DNA of 64,000 bases from Deltaproteobacteria bacterium (GCA_016178705.1 JACOST010000028.1:378951-442950), one strand, 5' to 3'; positions 1 through 7,664 are shown, counted from the first letter of the stretch. Translations and numbers: made by a program. The notes: generated by a model from the sequence alone, not told the origin.

Positions 1-260
1 AGGTAGACTTCAGCGCGCTTGGTGGAGAACAGCGGAGAGATGGTCCCGTAGCCGCCATTGATGAGGCCGAGGAAGCGACCGCTGTCGAGGTCCACGAGCG
101 CGATTCGTTCGAGGATCAAGTCGCCAACCCACACCCAATGCGCGCTGAACGGTTGCGTCAGCTTCTCGCTGCGCCCCGGCGATTCGGTCGGAACGTCGGC
201 CCGTGCCACCAGTGACGCGGTCAGGACGAGTAGTGCCAGACTCCAGGTTCGCAGTTTCAC
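1..260 (-). CDS. Amine dehydrogenase large-subunit-like protein, N-terminal part
   Basis: The window edge cuts this gene after about 86 codons. I chose the GTG at 260 because a GGAG lies 6 nt upstream (267-270) and because it opens a clear signal peptide: basic start KLRTW, hydrophobic core LALLVLTASLV, cleavage after ARA. The exported part contains WVWVGDLILERIALVD and SGRFLGLINGGYG. These resemble the first blade of the beta-propeller heavy chain of methylamine/aromatic-amine dehydrogenases, a periplasmic enzyme family. No cofactor or active-site residue is visible in this fragment. It is divergently transcribed from the hydrolase at 395, so 261-394 should hold both promoters. The family call rests on a short resemblance; a generic secreted beta-propeller is the alternative. 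Confidence 0.5.
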   Translation of the reverse strand, partial: MKLRTWSLALLVLTASLVARADVPTESPGRSEKLTQPFSAHWVWVGDLILERIALVDLDSGRFLGLINGGYGTISPLFSTKRAEVY

Positions 261-394
261 TCGATGCTCCGTCGTCGACGCTGAGGAATGCGCAAACAGT
301 GAGCGGCGACTACCACGGAGCGACCAATCGCTGCAACCGTCTTGCGCGGGTGCCCGGTCGTCTCGACTCGCCGAGAGTGCTACACACCAGCACC

Positions 395-1285
395 ATGCCG
401 GAATACAGCGAGCGATTTTTCCGCAGCGGCACGCTGCGCATTCACTTCCGCGATTGGGGCAACGCCGACGCACCGCCGCTGATCATCGTGCACGGGATGC
501 GCGATCACTCGCATTCGTTCGACGATCTCGCGCGCGGCCTGTTGGATCAGTACCACGTCCTCGCCCTCGATCTGCGCGGGCACGGCGATAGCGAGACGAC
601 GCCGTACTACAGCTTCGGGCACTTCGTGCTCGATCTGCACAACATGGTGCGCGCGCTGCGTTTGGAGCGGCCGGTGTTGATCGGCCATTCGATGGGCGGG
701 GAGGTGGTCGGCCATTTCAGCGGGTGCTTTCCCGACGTGCCGTCGCGCCTCGTCATCATCGAGGGTCTCGGTCCGCCGCCGTCCGACATGGAGGAAGAAG
801 TCCGCTGGACGATCGACGGCTTTGCGCGCACCGACCGCGCCTTTGCCGGCCATCCTGGTCTCAAGGACTTGGATGCCGCATATCGCCGGCTGCGCGAACG
901 CAACCCGCGGCTGCTCGAGGCCAAGGCGCGCGAGTTGGCGCTGCTGGGCACGCGAGCGCGCGAAGACGGGACGCTGGAGTGGAAATTCGACTCGATGCTG
1001 ACCACGATGTCGCTGACCGGGCCGTACAACCTCGCGTACCACATGGCGCTATGGCAGCGCATCACCGCTCCGGCGCTACTCATCCACGGGGCAGAGTCGG
1101 GTGAGTTCTGGCGCGAGAAACCGGGCGCGATCTACCTTGAGCCGGACGATCTGCAACGTCGACTCGGCTGCTTTCACGATGCGCGCTTCGTAGAGATCGC
1201 GGGCGCCGGACATATGGTCCACTTCGACCGTCCGCGCGAGTTAGTCACCGCCATTCGCCAGTTCGTCTTGGGCGACAAGGCGTGA
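395..1285 (+). CDS. Alpha/beta hydrolase
   Basis: A 296-residue single-domain alpha/beta hydrolase. The oxyanion-loop region HGMRDHS is near residue 33. The nucleophile elbow GHSMGG places the catalytic Ser at about residue 99. The catalytic His lies in GAGHMVHFDRP near the C-terminus, and an acid candidate follows LLIHGAESG. The frame is open further upstream (to 203), but the ATG at 395 starts exactly where the family's N-terminal strand pattern begins (RFFRSGTLRIHFRDWG). There is no signal peptide, so it is probably cytoplasmic. The substrate cannot be told; epoxide, ester and C-C hydrolases share this fold. The cap domain between strands 6 and 7 is short and alpha-helical. Confidence 0.85.
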   Translation: MPEYSERFFRSGTLRIHFRDWGNADAPPLIIVHGMRDHSHSFDDLARGLLDQYHVLALDLRGHGDSETTPYYSFGHFVLDLHNMVRALRLERPVLIGHSMGGEVVGHFSGCFPDVPSRLVIIEGLGPPPSDMEEEVRWTIDGFARTDRAFAGHPGLKDLDAAYRRLRERNPRLLEAKARELALLGTRAREDGTLEWKFDSMLTTMSLTGPYNLAYHMALWQRITAPALLIHGAESGEFWREKPGAIYLEPDDLQRRLGCFHDARFVEIAGAGHMVHFDRPRELVTAIRQFVLGDKA

Positions 1286-1326
1286 GCTCGGAATTCTTGA
1301 TCGAGGGCCTTGCGCAAGGAGCGCCC

Positions 1327-1427
1327 CTCGATACGAAGCCTTCGGCTTCTACTCGGGGAAACGGATCTCTCTTCGAAGTCTTCAAGAATCCGTTTGCCCG
1401 AGTAGTGAGCGAAGCGAACGTATCGAG
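1327..1427. repeat. Imperfect palindromic element (~100 bp)
   Basis: The ends CTCGATACG (1327-1335) and CGTATCGAG (1419-1427) are exact reverse complements. Inside, TACTCGGG and AAACGGAT (about 1350-1366) pair with ATCCGTTT and CCCGAGTA (about 1388-1403), so the whole stretch can fold into one long hairpin. It sits in the gap between convergent genes. It resembles the TATCGAG/ACTCGGG palindromes I recall as scattered elements in many uncultured soil bacteria. That is recall only, and no second copy was seen in this window. Confidence 0.6.
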
Positions 1428-1459
1428 TGCCGTCCTGTACAGATGCGGCGCGGGGGAGC

Positions 1460-1927
1460 CTATTGCTTCATGAGCGCGGCGTAGCGTTTTCCCAGTTCCT
1501 CGGGTGACACGTCTTCCTTGTGGGTGGCGATCATCCAGCGATGGCCAAAGGGGTCCGCCAACGTGCCGGAGCGGTCGCCGTAGAACTGATCCTCCAATGG
1601 GCGCACGAGTGTCGCGCCCGCGGCGACGGCTTGCTTGGTCAGCGCATCCACGTCGGGTACGTAGAGATGAATCATCACCGGCGAGCCGCCGAACGACAGT
1701 GGACTGCGGACGTCCATCTCGGGGTATTCGTCGGAGAGCATGATCGGGGCGTCGCCGATTTTGATCTCCGCGTGCCCGATCCGGCCGCTGGGTTCGGCTA
1801 GCCGCATCGTTTCAATTGCGCCAAATGCCTTCTTGTAGAACTCGATGGCGCCCGCGGCGTCCTTGCAACACAAGTACGGGGTCGCACGCTGAAGGCCGTC
1901 CGGAATCGGTTTCGCTGTCGTGGCCAT
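1460..1927 (-). CDS. VOC family (PhnB-like) protein
   Basis: A 155-residue vicinal-oxygen-chelate fold protein. Characteristic pieces are ATPYLCCKDAAGAIEFYKKA at the first beta-alpha-beta unit, GHAEIKIGDAPIMLSDE in the middle, and DPFGHRWMIATH on the last strand, followed by a helical tail SPEELGKRYAAL. The ATG at 1927 is preceded by a strong GGAGGA (about 1935-1940). It is closely similar to the first VOC domain of the four-domain protein at 2677-4557, including the DQFYGDR motif and the EDVSPEE tail, so the two are likely paralogues. Members may bind small molecules, metals or antibiotics; no function can be assigned. It is the last gene of a minus-strand VOC series. Confidence 0.88.
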   Translation of the reverse strand: MATTAKPIPDGLQRATPYLCCKDAAGAIEFYKKAFGAIETMRLAEPSGRIGHAEIKIGDAPIMLSDEYPEMDVRSPLSFGGSPVMIHLYVPDVDALTKQAVAAGATLVRPLEDQFYGDRSGTLADPFGHRWMIATHKEDVSPEELGKRYAALMKQ

Positions 1928-2018
1928 AGGTCATCTCCTCCTTTTTTCTGACACGGACGAATCAACGTTCTTGGTGCGCTTCACCGACGCTATGCCCACA
2001 GCCGCCGAGCCACGCAAG

Positions 2019-2126
2019 TCATGCGCGCGCTCCCTCGATCACACACACGCGCGCCGGCGTCGGAACCACTTGAGTCAGCCGGAAACCCGAGGTTGCGAAG
2101 AGATCGCGGAACTCCGCCTCTGACAT
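2019..2126 (-). pseudogene. C-terminal remnant of a SAM-dependent O-methyltransferase
   Basis: A 35-codon open frame reads MSEAEFRDLFATSGFRLTQ, then a segment ending in VCVIEGARA and a stop. This matches the usual last helix and strand of acetylserotonin-type O-methyltransferases (pattern: E-E-F-R-x-L-h-x-x-x-G-F-x-L-x-x-V-x-P-T...IE). Nothing upstream in the same frame looks like the Rossmann domain. The VOC gene at 2156 ends immediately upstream on the same strand. It is read as a leftover of a deleted gene; translation as a micro-ORF cannot be excluded. Confidence 0.4.
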
Positions 2127-2155
2127 GGGGCCGGAGCCTCGCTCTAACCCACCTC

Positions 2156-2605
2156 TCAGAGCGCGGGCCCTGCACTTCTCCTCGCCGGATCGAGAGGACT
2201 CATGAGGCCGACATGGTTACCGTCAGGATCCTCGATCACGGCGTAGCGGGCGCCCCAGAATGTGTCGTACGGCGGTTGACGGCCGGTGTAACCTGTAGCA
2301 ACGAGATCAGCGTAGCGATCGTCGACGGCCTCCCGCGATGATACGGAGAATCCTATGATGGTCCTCGTTCCGGTGGCGGCCTGCTCCGGCCAGCCTCGGT
2401 TGAAGCTCTTCGCCAGTGCGACGCTGTCGAAGTGGAGGTGGAACCCGTTTGGCAAATCCAGGTTGACGTGGTGGGCGCCGCTGGCGGTGCGCCAGACTGC
2501 GCTGTCCGGGATCTCCAGGCCGAGGCGTCGATAGAAGGCCAGCGTGGCATCCATGTCGCGAACGACGAGGTCCAACAGGCCGAGCACCGGTTGTTGGTTG
2601 GTCAT
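2156..2605 (-). CDS. VOC family protein
   Basis: A 149-residue glyoxalase/bleomycin-resistance-fold protein with paired beta-alpha-beta-beta-beta modules. Visible pieces are LLDLVVRDMDATLAFYRRLG at the first module, HHVNLDLPNGFHLHFD as the central strand pair, and YAVIEDPDGNHVGLMSP as the final strand with the typical D-P-D-G-N motif. H and E residues in these strands could bind a metal, as in true extradiol or glyoxalase members. The start at 2605 has a GAAAGGA box about 10 nt upstream. It is only distantly related to the PhnB-like neighbours. Substrate unknown. Confidence 0.85.
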   Translation of the reverse strand: MTNQQPVLGLLDLVVRDMDATLAFYRRLGLEIPDSAVWRTASGAHHVNLDLPNGFHLHFDSVALAKSFNRGWPEQAATGTRTIIGFSVSSREAVDDRYADLVATGYTGRQPPYDTFWGARYAVIEDPDGNHVGLMSPLDPARRSAGPAL

Positions 2606-2676
2606 CGCAAGGGTTTCCTTTCTCGGTCGTCAGTCGCTTCGCTTTGCACTGAGATTCGCACAGCCGGCCAACCCGT

Positions 2677-4557
2677 TTAGTGCTGTCCGTCCTTTTTCTG
2701 CGCGGCGATGAACCACGAGTTGCCGAGGGCGTCCTTGACGTGCGCCATGCGGTCGCCCCACGGTTTGTCCTGCGGCGCTTCCATCGACGTCAGGCCGGCT
2801 TTGAGGGCGCGCCGATACACTACGTCGGCATCGTCAACCTGCAAATAGAAAGCGGCAGACGTGGGTTCGAATCCGGGGATCGTTTCGCCCATCATCACCA
2901 TCGAGTCGCCGATGCGCAGGTCGGCGTGGTCGTGCGGCGGGTCGCCGCCGCGATCGAAGGTGATCACCTCGGCACCGAACGCCTCCTTCAAGAAGTCGAT
3001 CGCCGTGCTCACGTCGCGCACCTGAAGAAATGGCGTGACGCTGCGAAACTCCGGGGGGCTCGCCGCGACCGCGATCGGCGCGGACGGAGCAGCGCTCTCC
3101 AGGGCGGTGACTTTCTGGATGGGGGTGTTGATCCACCACTGATTACCGCCCGGATCCTGCACGCCAGCGTTGCGGAAACCCCACGGCTGGTTCGCCGGCT
3201 CGCTCAGCGAGAGCGCGCCGGCAGCGAGCGCTCGTCGGTACGCGGCGTCGGTCTCGTTCACGTACAAGTGGAAGACCGACGGCATCGGCTGATAGGGGCC
3301 GTGCGCCTCGCCCATCTCGACGATGGATTCGCCGATCCGAATCTTGGCGTGATGAACCGTGCCGTCGGGACCTTGCGCGCGGAAGACCTCCTCCGCCTCG
3401 AAGGCGCGCTTCAGGAAGTCGATCAGGTCAGGCGCCCCGTGCGGATGCAGATATGGCGTGGCGACGTGCAAGCCCTGCGGGATGTGGGTCGCGCCCGCGC
3501 GGGCGTGGGCTCCCATGTAAGTGGCGATGTACCAATGATTGCCGAACGGGTCGCGCACGCCCGCGCTGCGTTCGCCATAGTCCTGATCCGCTGGTTCTTC
3601 CATCGATGTGGAGCCCGCGCGCAGCGCGCGCAGGTACACCGCATCGGTATCGGGAACGTAGAGATGAATGGCGGTCGGCATCGGCTCGATTTCCGCCGAG
3701 TCGCCGGTCGAGATCAGCGAATCGCCGATCCTGACCTCGGCGTGCGCGATCGTGCCGTCCGGCCGCAGATCGCGCGAGGTCTCTTCCGCTCCGAATGCCT
3801 GTTGGAGGAAGTCGATCAGTCTGGCCGCGCCGCGCACCGGAAAGTATGGCTCGACGGTGTACGAGGGCTTGGCTTGCTCGGCGCCGGCTTCCGCGGCTGG
3901 CGGTTGTTGCGTCGACGCTTGCATTCGTCTCTGCATTTCTTCAGGCGAGACGTCTTCGGTGTGCGTCGAGACAATCCAAATGTGGCCAAACGGATCCGCC
4001 AATCGACCGCAGCGGTCGCCGTAGAACTGATCGGCGATGGGGAAGATCATTTTCGCACCGCCGGCGATTGCTCGGTCGGCGAGCGCATCGACGTCGTCGA
4101 CGTAGAGCGACATGATTACTGGCGAGCCACCGAGCGACTGCGGGCTGTAGTTGCCCCACTCCTCGACTTCGTCCGCGATCGCGATCCGCGAATCGCCGAC
4201 CTGGATTTCCGCGTGCAGGATCGTTCCATTGGGGTCGGCGTGGCGGGTTAGTTCCATCGCTCCGAACGCCTGCTTGTAGAATTCGATCGCGCGGGCCGCG
4301 TCCCGGATGACCAAACACGGCGTCGCGGTGTGATAGCCCTCGGGGACCGGCTTCACTTTGCCGGGTGTTGATCCGCTGGTCTGGAGATCGTTCTTGAGAC
4401 GCGCTTTGAAATCCTCGCGCGGCAGATCACGCAGATCGGCGGCGATGCGCAACAACGCGGCCAGACTCGCATCGACGCGCGGCAGCGGGCTATCGGGGGC
4501 AGCCATGGTCGCCTCCAGGGCCTCGTCGAGTTGTTCGCTCAGGCTTCGCTTAGCCAT
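2677..4557 (-). CDS. Four-domain VOC (PhnB-like) fusion protein with N-terminal helical domain
   Basis: 626 residues. Residues 1-60 are a helical domain (SLSEQLDEALEATM...LLRIAADLRDLPREDFKARL). Four PhnB-like VOC domains follow at about 72-203, 232-348, 359-478 and 502-620, joined by Pro/Ala-rich linkers. Each repeats an I(D/E)F(Y/L)K(Q/R/E)AFGA-type motif, a HAE/HAKIRIGDS strand and a DPFGN(HIW) end. Domain 1 is the closest to the separate protein at 1460. The gene's ATG overlaps the stop of the upstream sigma factor by 8 nt (ATGGCTAA), so translation should be coupled. From memory, similar short helical domains occur in sigma-factor-linked proteins of Acidobacteria. A role in sensing or binding a ligand for the sigma factor is inference. 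Single VOC proteins are about 130-150 residues, so four in tandem is unusual. Confidence 0.9.
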   Translation of the reverse strand: MAKRSLSEQLDEALEATMAAPDSPLPRVDASLAALLRIAADLRDLPREDFKARLKNDLQTSGSTPGKVKPVPEGYHTATPCLVIRDAARAIEFYKQAFGAMELTRHADPNGTILHAEIQVGDSRIAIADEVEEWGNYSPQSLGGSPVIMSLYVDDVDALADRAIAGGAKMIFPIADQFYGDRCGRLADPFGHIWIVSTHTEDVSPEEMQRRMQASTQQPPAAEAGAEQAKPSYTVEPYFPVRGAARLIDFLQQAFGAEETSRDLRPDGTIAHAEVRIGDSLISTGDSAEIEPMPTAIHLYVPDTDAVYLRALRAGSTSMEEPADQDYGERSAGVRDPFGNHWYIATYMGAHARAGATHIPQGLHVATPYLHPHGAPDLIDFLKRAFEAEEVFRAQGPDGTVHHAKIRIGESIVEMGEAHGPYQPMPSVFHLYVNETDAAYRRALAAGALSLSEPANQPWGFRNAGVQDPGGNQWWINTPIQKVTALESAAPSAPIAVAASPPEFRSVTPFLQVRDVSTAIDFLKEAFGAEVITFDRGGDPPHDHADLRIGDSMVMMGETIPGFEPTSAAFYLQVDDADVVYRRALKAGLTSMEAPQDKPWGDRMAHVKDALGNSWFIAAQKKDGQH

Positions 4558-5110
4558 TGTCTTTACCTATGCGCGCGCGCAGATTCTGCAGCGCGCGAAA
4601 CTGCAACTGCTTGACGGCGCCTTCGCTACGCCCGAGCTCGCGCGCGATTTCGCCAATCTTCTTCTCCGCAGCGAAACGCATGACGATGACGCGGCGCTGC
4701 TCCGCCGGGAGTAGGTCAACCAGCCGGAAGAGCCGCGCGCGGTGTTCGATCTCTTCGAGGCCGACTGGCTCTGGACCATCATCGAGCGGTGCGATCGTGC
4801 GCGCCTTGGCCGCACGCTGTGCTCGATCGGCGATGGCGTTTGAAGCGATGCGGAACAACCAGGCGGCGAATGGCACGCCGCGCCACTCGAAGTGTCCGAG
4901 ATTGGCGAGCGCCCGATGGAAGACGTCGGAGGTCAGGTCCTGGGCTTCGTCGCGGTCGCCGACGCGGCGCGCGATGAAGGCGTACACGCGTTCGAAGTTG
5001 TTCTCGTAAAGTTCCGCGAACCGGCTGGGGTCATTTTGCGCGGCCTCGATCGCGACCCGTTCAGCCGATTCTGGTGCGCGAACCTTCAATGCAACGTCTC
5101 CCGCAGCCAT
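4550..5110 (-). CDS. ECF-type RNA polymerase sigma factor
   Basis: 186 residues with the two-domain architecture of group IV sigma factors. Sigma region 2 lies at about 31-98, with FERVYAFIARRVGDRDEAQD and the -10-reading helix AAWLFRIASNAIADRAQR. Region 4 lies at about 125-180, with LLPAEQRRVIVMRF and the helix-turn-helix IGEIARELGRSEGAVKQLQ. There is no region 3 or C-terminal extension. It is the first gene of a two-gene unit with the four-VOC protein, which it overlaps by 8 nt. No classical anti-sigma factor is next to it. The ATG at 5110 has only a weak purine stretch upstream. ECF systems often autoregulate, but I could not identify its promoter motif with confidence. Confidence 0.93.
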   Translation of the reverse strand: MAAGDVALKVRAPESAERVAIEAAQNDPSRFAELYENNFERVYAFIARRVGDRDEAQDLTSDVFHRALANLGHFEWRGVPFAAWLFRIASNAIADRAQRAAKARTIAPLDDGPEPVGLEEIEHRARLFRLVDLLPAEQRRVIVMRFAAEKKIGEIARELGRSEGAVKQLQFRALQNLRARIGKDNG

Positions 5111-5192
5111 GGTCTTCTACCGTTACAACCAGCCAAGGTGCAAAAGGGTTACGGTGGTGAGCTCACTTTGTCGGTCTGAGATAAGAAAATGG

Positions 5193-5353
5193 CTTCACCG
5201 CGGAGAACGCGAGGGCGCAGGGCCCGTGCGAGAGTAAGAATTCGCCCTTCATTGCAAATCCCATCGGGGATGAGGTTGGATCGCTGGGGCGGTGATGCGC
5301 GGTGGTGTGATGGGTCGAACCTCTCTGCGGTCTTGGCGATCTCGGCGGTGAGT
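5193..5353. repeat. Inverted-repeat module (ACCGC-GAGA-CGC family)
   Basis: The arm at 5193-5221 reads CACCGCGGAGAACGC then GAGGGCGCAG. The reverse complement of 5320-5353 reads CACCGCCGAGATCGCC then AAGACCGCAGAG. The two arms match at roughly 70% and enclose about 100 bp with no recognisable gene. The same kind of repeat, in an ACGCAGAG version, is at 19769-19901. An open frame on the minus strand across it looks fortuitous. It lies between the sigma-factor promoter and the next VOC gene. Confidence 0.45.
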
Positions 5354-5385
5354 TCGTCTTGTGACCTCAGGGCCAATTCGGAGGG

Positions 5386-5763
5386 TTAGCCAGCGCTCCG
5401 CTTGCGGCAGACTGCCTCGATGTTGTGCCCGTCGGGATCAAGCACGAACGCGGCGTAGTAATCGGGATCGTAGTGCGGCCGGATTCCAGGGGGACCGTTG
5501 GCTTGCGCTCCGAGCGATGTGGCAGCTTCGAAAAATCCGTCAACCGCAACCCGGCTGCCGGCGGTGAACGCGAGATGCAAACTTGGAAACGGTGTCAGCG
5601 TTGCGACGATGCCAAACCGCCACGTGTCCGTTCCGAACCCGACGGCGTCGCCATCCTGCATGAGAAATTGAAACCCCAGCGGTGCTAGCACGCGCTCGTA
5701 GAAGCGGCGGCTGCGCGCAAGATCGCTGACCGGAAGATTGAAGTGATCGATCATGGGAGTCAC
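5386..5763 (-). CDS. VOC family protein
   Basis: A 125-residue single VOC domain. It starts IDHFNLPVSDLARSRRFYER, with central strands GFGTDTWRFGIVATL and a final strand AAFVLDPDGHNIEAVCR. The N-terminal H and C-terminal E positions match the metal-ligand positions of glyoxalase I-like and fosfomycin-resistance-like members, so this copy may bind a metal. A P-L-G-F step after FYERVLAPLG is typical of the group annotated as VOC/glyoxalase in soil bacteria. It is not part of the PhnB-like series and is more distant in sequence. Substrate unknown. Confidence 0.88.
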   Translation of the reverse strand: MTPMIDHFNLPVSDLARSRRFYERVLAPLGFQFLMQDGDAVGFGTDTWRFGIVATLTPFPSLHLAFTAGSRVAVDGFFEAATSLGAQANGPPGIRPHYDPDYYAAFVLDPDGHNIEAVCRKRSAG

Positions 5764-5796
5764 TAGGTGCTGGCCAAACGCTCAGGCGTTCAGCCC

Positions 5797-6108
5797 TCAG
5801 CCGCGGCGCGCTTTTCGCCGTCCGCTGGATACCTTTGATAGGCGTGGTGCCGACGATCGCGGTGCCGGTGCTCCGCGTAGCAAGCCCTCGGTGCTGAGAT
5901 CCTCGTCGAGGTCCGGCCAATGGATGCCGTACCCGGCTGCGCAAGGTTGCCAGTTGGCTCGTTGCTTCGATGTGCCAGCAGCCAACCTGGGATACCACAG
6001 CAGCGGCACAGAGATAGTACGGCCATCCATCAAGTCGACCGTCAGCGTGTCTGCGGAAACTCGGACATCTCGGACTCTCTCATCAGCGCTGAGCGCGAGG
6101 ATACCCAT
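5797..6108 (-). CDS. DUF2442 domain protein
   Basis: A 103-residue small protein. Its first half carries the DUF2442 pattern: VRDVRVSADTLTVDLMDGRT, then ISVPLLWYPRL, then the acidic IHWPDLDEDLSTEGLL. The tail after residue 80 is basic and probably disordered. It overlaps the upstream DUF4160 gene by 26 nt, so the two are co-translated. DUF4160 and DUF2442 genes are commonly found as a pair; a toxin-antitoxin-like role has been suggested for such pairs but is not established here. I see no catalytic residues. Confidence 0.8.
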   Translation of the reverse strand: MGILALSADERVRDVRVSADTLTVDLMDGRTISVPLLWYPRLAAGTSKQRANWQPCAAGYGIHWPDLDEDLSTEGLLRGAPAPRSSAPRLSKVSSGRRKARRG

Positions 6109-6325
6109 GCCATGCCTCCAGCAGTTTGTCGCAAATGTTCTCGATCAAGGTCTTCACCTTCCGCAGTTCGTTGGGCGGGAAGCCAAAGTTCCGCGCCAAG
6201 GCGAGCGGCTGCAACCAGAACTTGGCGGAGCAGTCATCGCGGTCCACATGCACGTGCGCCGGTTCGTTCGGCTCATGGCTGAAGAAATACACGCGATACG
6301 GCCCGTTTCTCAAGAGCGTCGGCAT
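6083..6325 (-). CDS. DUF4160 domain protein
   Basis: An 80-residue protein that fits DUF4160 along its full length: MPTLLRNGPYRVYFFSHE, then the conserved EPAHVHVDRDD, then AKFWLQPLALARN and the C-terminal ENICDKLLEAWHGY. The HVHV-D segment is the hallmark of the family. It is first in a two-gene unit with DUF2442 (26-nt overlap). The pair sits in a small-gene region next to an integrase remnant, which suits the mobile-cargo habit of these genes. Biochemical activity is unknown. Confidence 0.85.
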   Translation of the reverse strand: MPTLLRNGPYRVYFFSHEPNEPAHVHVDRDDCSAKFWLQPLALARNFGFPPNELRKVKTLIENICDKLLEAWHGYPRAQR

Positions 6326-6374
6326 GACAGGGGATACGCCTAAGGCCGCATCGGGCTTGACTCGACTTCTACTT

Positions 6375-7055
6375 CTAAGGCCAAGGACGATCCCTCAGCG
6401 CCGCGAGGGCATCGAACTCTACCCGATCAATCACCATCGCGACGTCGTGAATCGATCTGTCAAGCGGCATGCTCGCGAACGCTTTCGCTGCTGAAGTCAT
6501 CGCCGCTATGATGACCACGGGATCGGACGGGCTTCCCCACAGCTGCGCGACATTGTGCGAAAGCTTGCCGAACAGAGACTCCTTCTCAAATGGTTTGTCC
6601 TTCAGCATAAGAACCCGACACTCAGAGTAATCAACTTCGGCATCATTGACCTTCTTGAGGAAATCGTGCGCGATTCGCTTCTTCAACTCGGCAGGCCAAT
6701 GCCTGCAGAAGGTGTCTACCGCCGTTTGGGACAACTGAGGGCCCATATAGCCTTGAAGCTTCGATATCTGTGTTTCAGTCAACCCCTGCTTTGCGGCGGT
6801 CCTGAACGTGACATGAATGAAGAAGTAGAGGAGCTCGTAGAAGACCAGCATTTGCTGTTCGGTCGGTTGCCCCTCGATCGAAAACTGCAATGAGCTAGCA
6901 AAATCCTGATAGGAATCCCACGCCGCTCTCACGATCGCGAGAGACAAGTCGCCCAAGGGGCCGTAAACTTCTGAGGTTTCCGCCTTGGCTTTCTTCAGAA
7001 GGTCCCTTGCGTTGCGTTCTTCCGGAGTGCCGAAAATTCTACCCAACATGCTCAT
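6375..7055 (-). CDS. Conserved-looking hypothetical protein
   Basis: 226 residues, soluble, mostly helical by composition, with no signal peptide or membrane segment. The start region MSMLGRIFGTPEERNARDLLKKAK is charged. A stretch with several aromatics (QQMLVFYELLYFFIHVTFRTA) forms a hydrophobic helix, followed by TETQISKLQGYMGPQLSQTA. The codon use is less GC-skewed than the neighbours (more A/T at third positions, e.g. 6600-6800), which may indicate transfer. I do not recognise a family. It lies directly upstream of the DUF4160/DUF2442 pair on the same strand, 49 nt away, and could be co-transcribed with it. Confidence 0.7.
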   Translation of the reverse strand: MSMLGRIFGTPEERNARDLLKKAKAETSEVYGPLGDLSLAIVRAAWDSYQDFASSLQFSIEGQPTEQQMLVFYELLYFFIHVTFRTAAKQGLTETQISKLQGYMGPQLSQTAVDTFCRHWPAELKKRIAHDFLKKVNDAEVDYSECRVLMLKDKPFEKESLFGKLSHNVAQLWGSPSDPVVIIAAMTSAAKAFASMPLDRSIHDVAMVIDRVEFDALAALRDRPWP

Positions 7056-7430
7056 GGGAGTTCGCTCCTGTGTGAAGTTCCCCCGCTTTGGTGGACAGCA
7101 TAACTATGCCACACGTCGTTTGGTCGTGGAACGCAATTCGAACGCGATGAGGTTGGGATAGCCGATTGCGTCGAGGATCTCGTTCAGCTTGTCTGTAGAA
7201 CGCGTGCCCCGGCGGCCGCGCCACCCACATGCTTATTGATCACCCTCGCGTCGTCCCATCGCCATCCGCGGTCCCCCCAGCCCAGGCGCGCCCTGGTGGG
7301 ATTCCTATATCAGTTCTCGCCGCACCTATGCGGACTTTTTCATCGGGCTGCTAACGCAGGCGGTCAGGCACGCGGCGGTCCTTTCGCCGCGTCCGTTGGA
7401 AAGACTGAGATCGGTGGCGACGACTCTCTG
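7056..7430. other. 375-bp gap with a possible C-terminal gene fragment
   Basis: No complete gene is visible. On the minus strand, 7104-7232 is open for 43 codons and ends TDKLNEILDAIGYPNLIAFE... then a stop. This reads like the end of a real protein but has no start, and I do not recognise it. At 7320-7340 a short hairpin (CCGCA CCTA TGCGG) followed by ACTTTTT could terminate plus-strand transcripts, but no plus-strand gene lies upstream, so it may be chance. Confidence 0.35.
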
Positions 7431-7664
7431 TTAGTCACGCGGCAGCCAACCCTTGGCATTTCGCTTTGGAACGGGCAAGCCCCTTTCCTTCAGATGAGCG
7501 AGCAAAGCGCCTTCGCAGTGCGGCGCCCAACCATCCCAGTTGCCGCGCCAGCAAGGATCGCAGCAGAAGATGTCGCCATAAAGTTCCAATTTGTGGCCTT
7601 CGTAAAGACCTGGCCCGTGCTGGTATGGTTTTCCACAGACGGCGCACTTGAACATGAACTCCAT
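7431..7664 (-). CDS. Small cysteine-rich protein
   Basis: 77 residues from the ATG at 7664, chosen over the TTG at 7676 because GAGG lies about 6 nt upstream. Two cysteine pairs, CAVCGKPY near the N-terminus and CCDPCWRGNW in the middle, suggest a zinc-ribbon or treble-clef fold. Many aromatic residues follow (WDGWAPHCEG). The C-terminal part is basic. No family is recognised. It stands alone between the hypothetical gene at 6375 and an integrase remnant, in a region with signs of past mobile-element activity. Confidence 0.6.
   Translation of the reverse strand: MEFMFKCAVCGKPYQHGPGLYEGHKLELYGDIFCCDPCWRGNWDGWAPHCEGALLAHLKERGLPVPKRNAKGWLPRD

Noticed and set aside
1282-1473. 63-codon open frame after the first hydrolase
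   Set aside because: It runs through the palindromic element and has no ribosome-binding site or recognisable product.
2680-4251. 523-codon open frame on the plus strand opposite the four-VOC gene
   Set aside because: It is antisense to a clearly coding gene with recognisable VOC domains; GC-rich third positions keep the opposite frame open. Composition is Arg/His-rich without any domain.
7310-7345. Rho-independent terminator CCGCA-CCTA-TGCGG-ACTTTTT
   Set aside because: Only a 5-bp stem and no upstream plus-strand gene; listed only as a remark in the gap entry.
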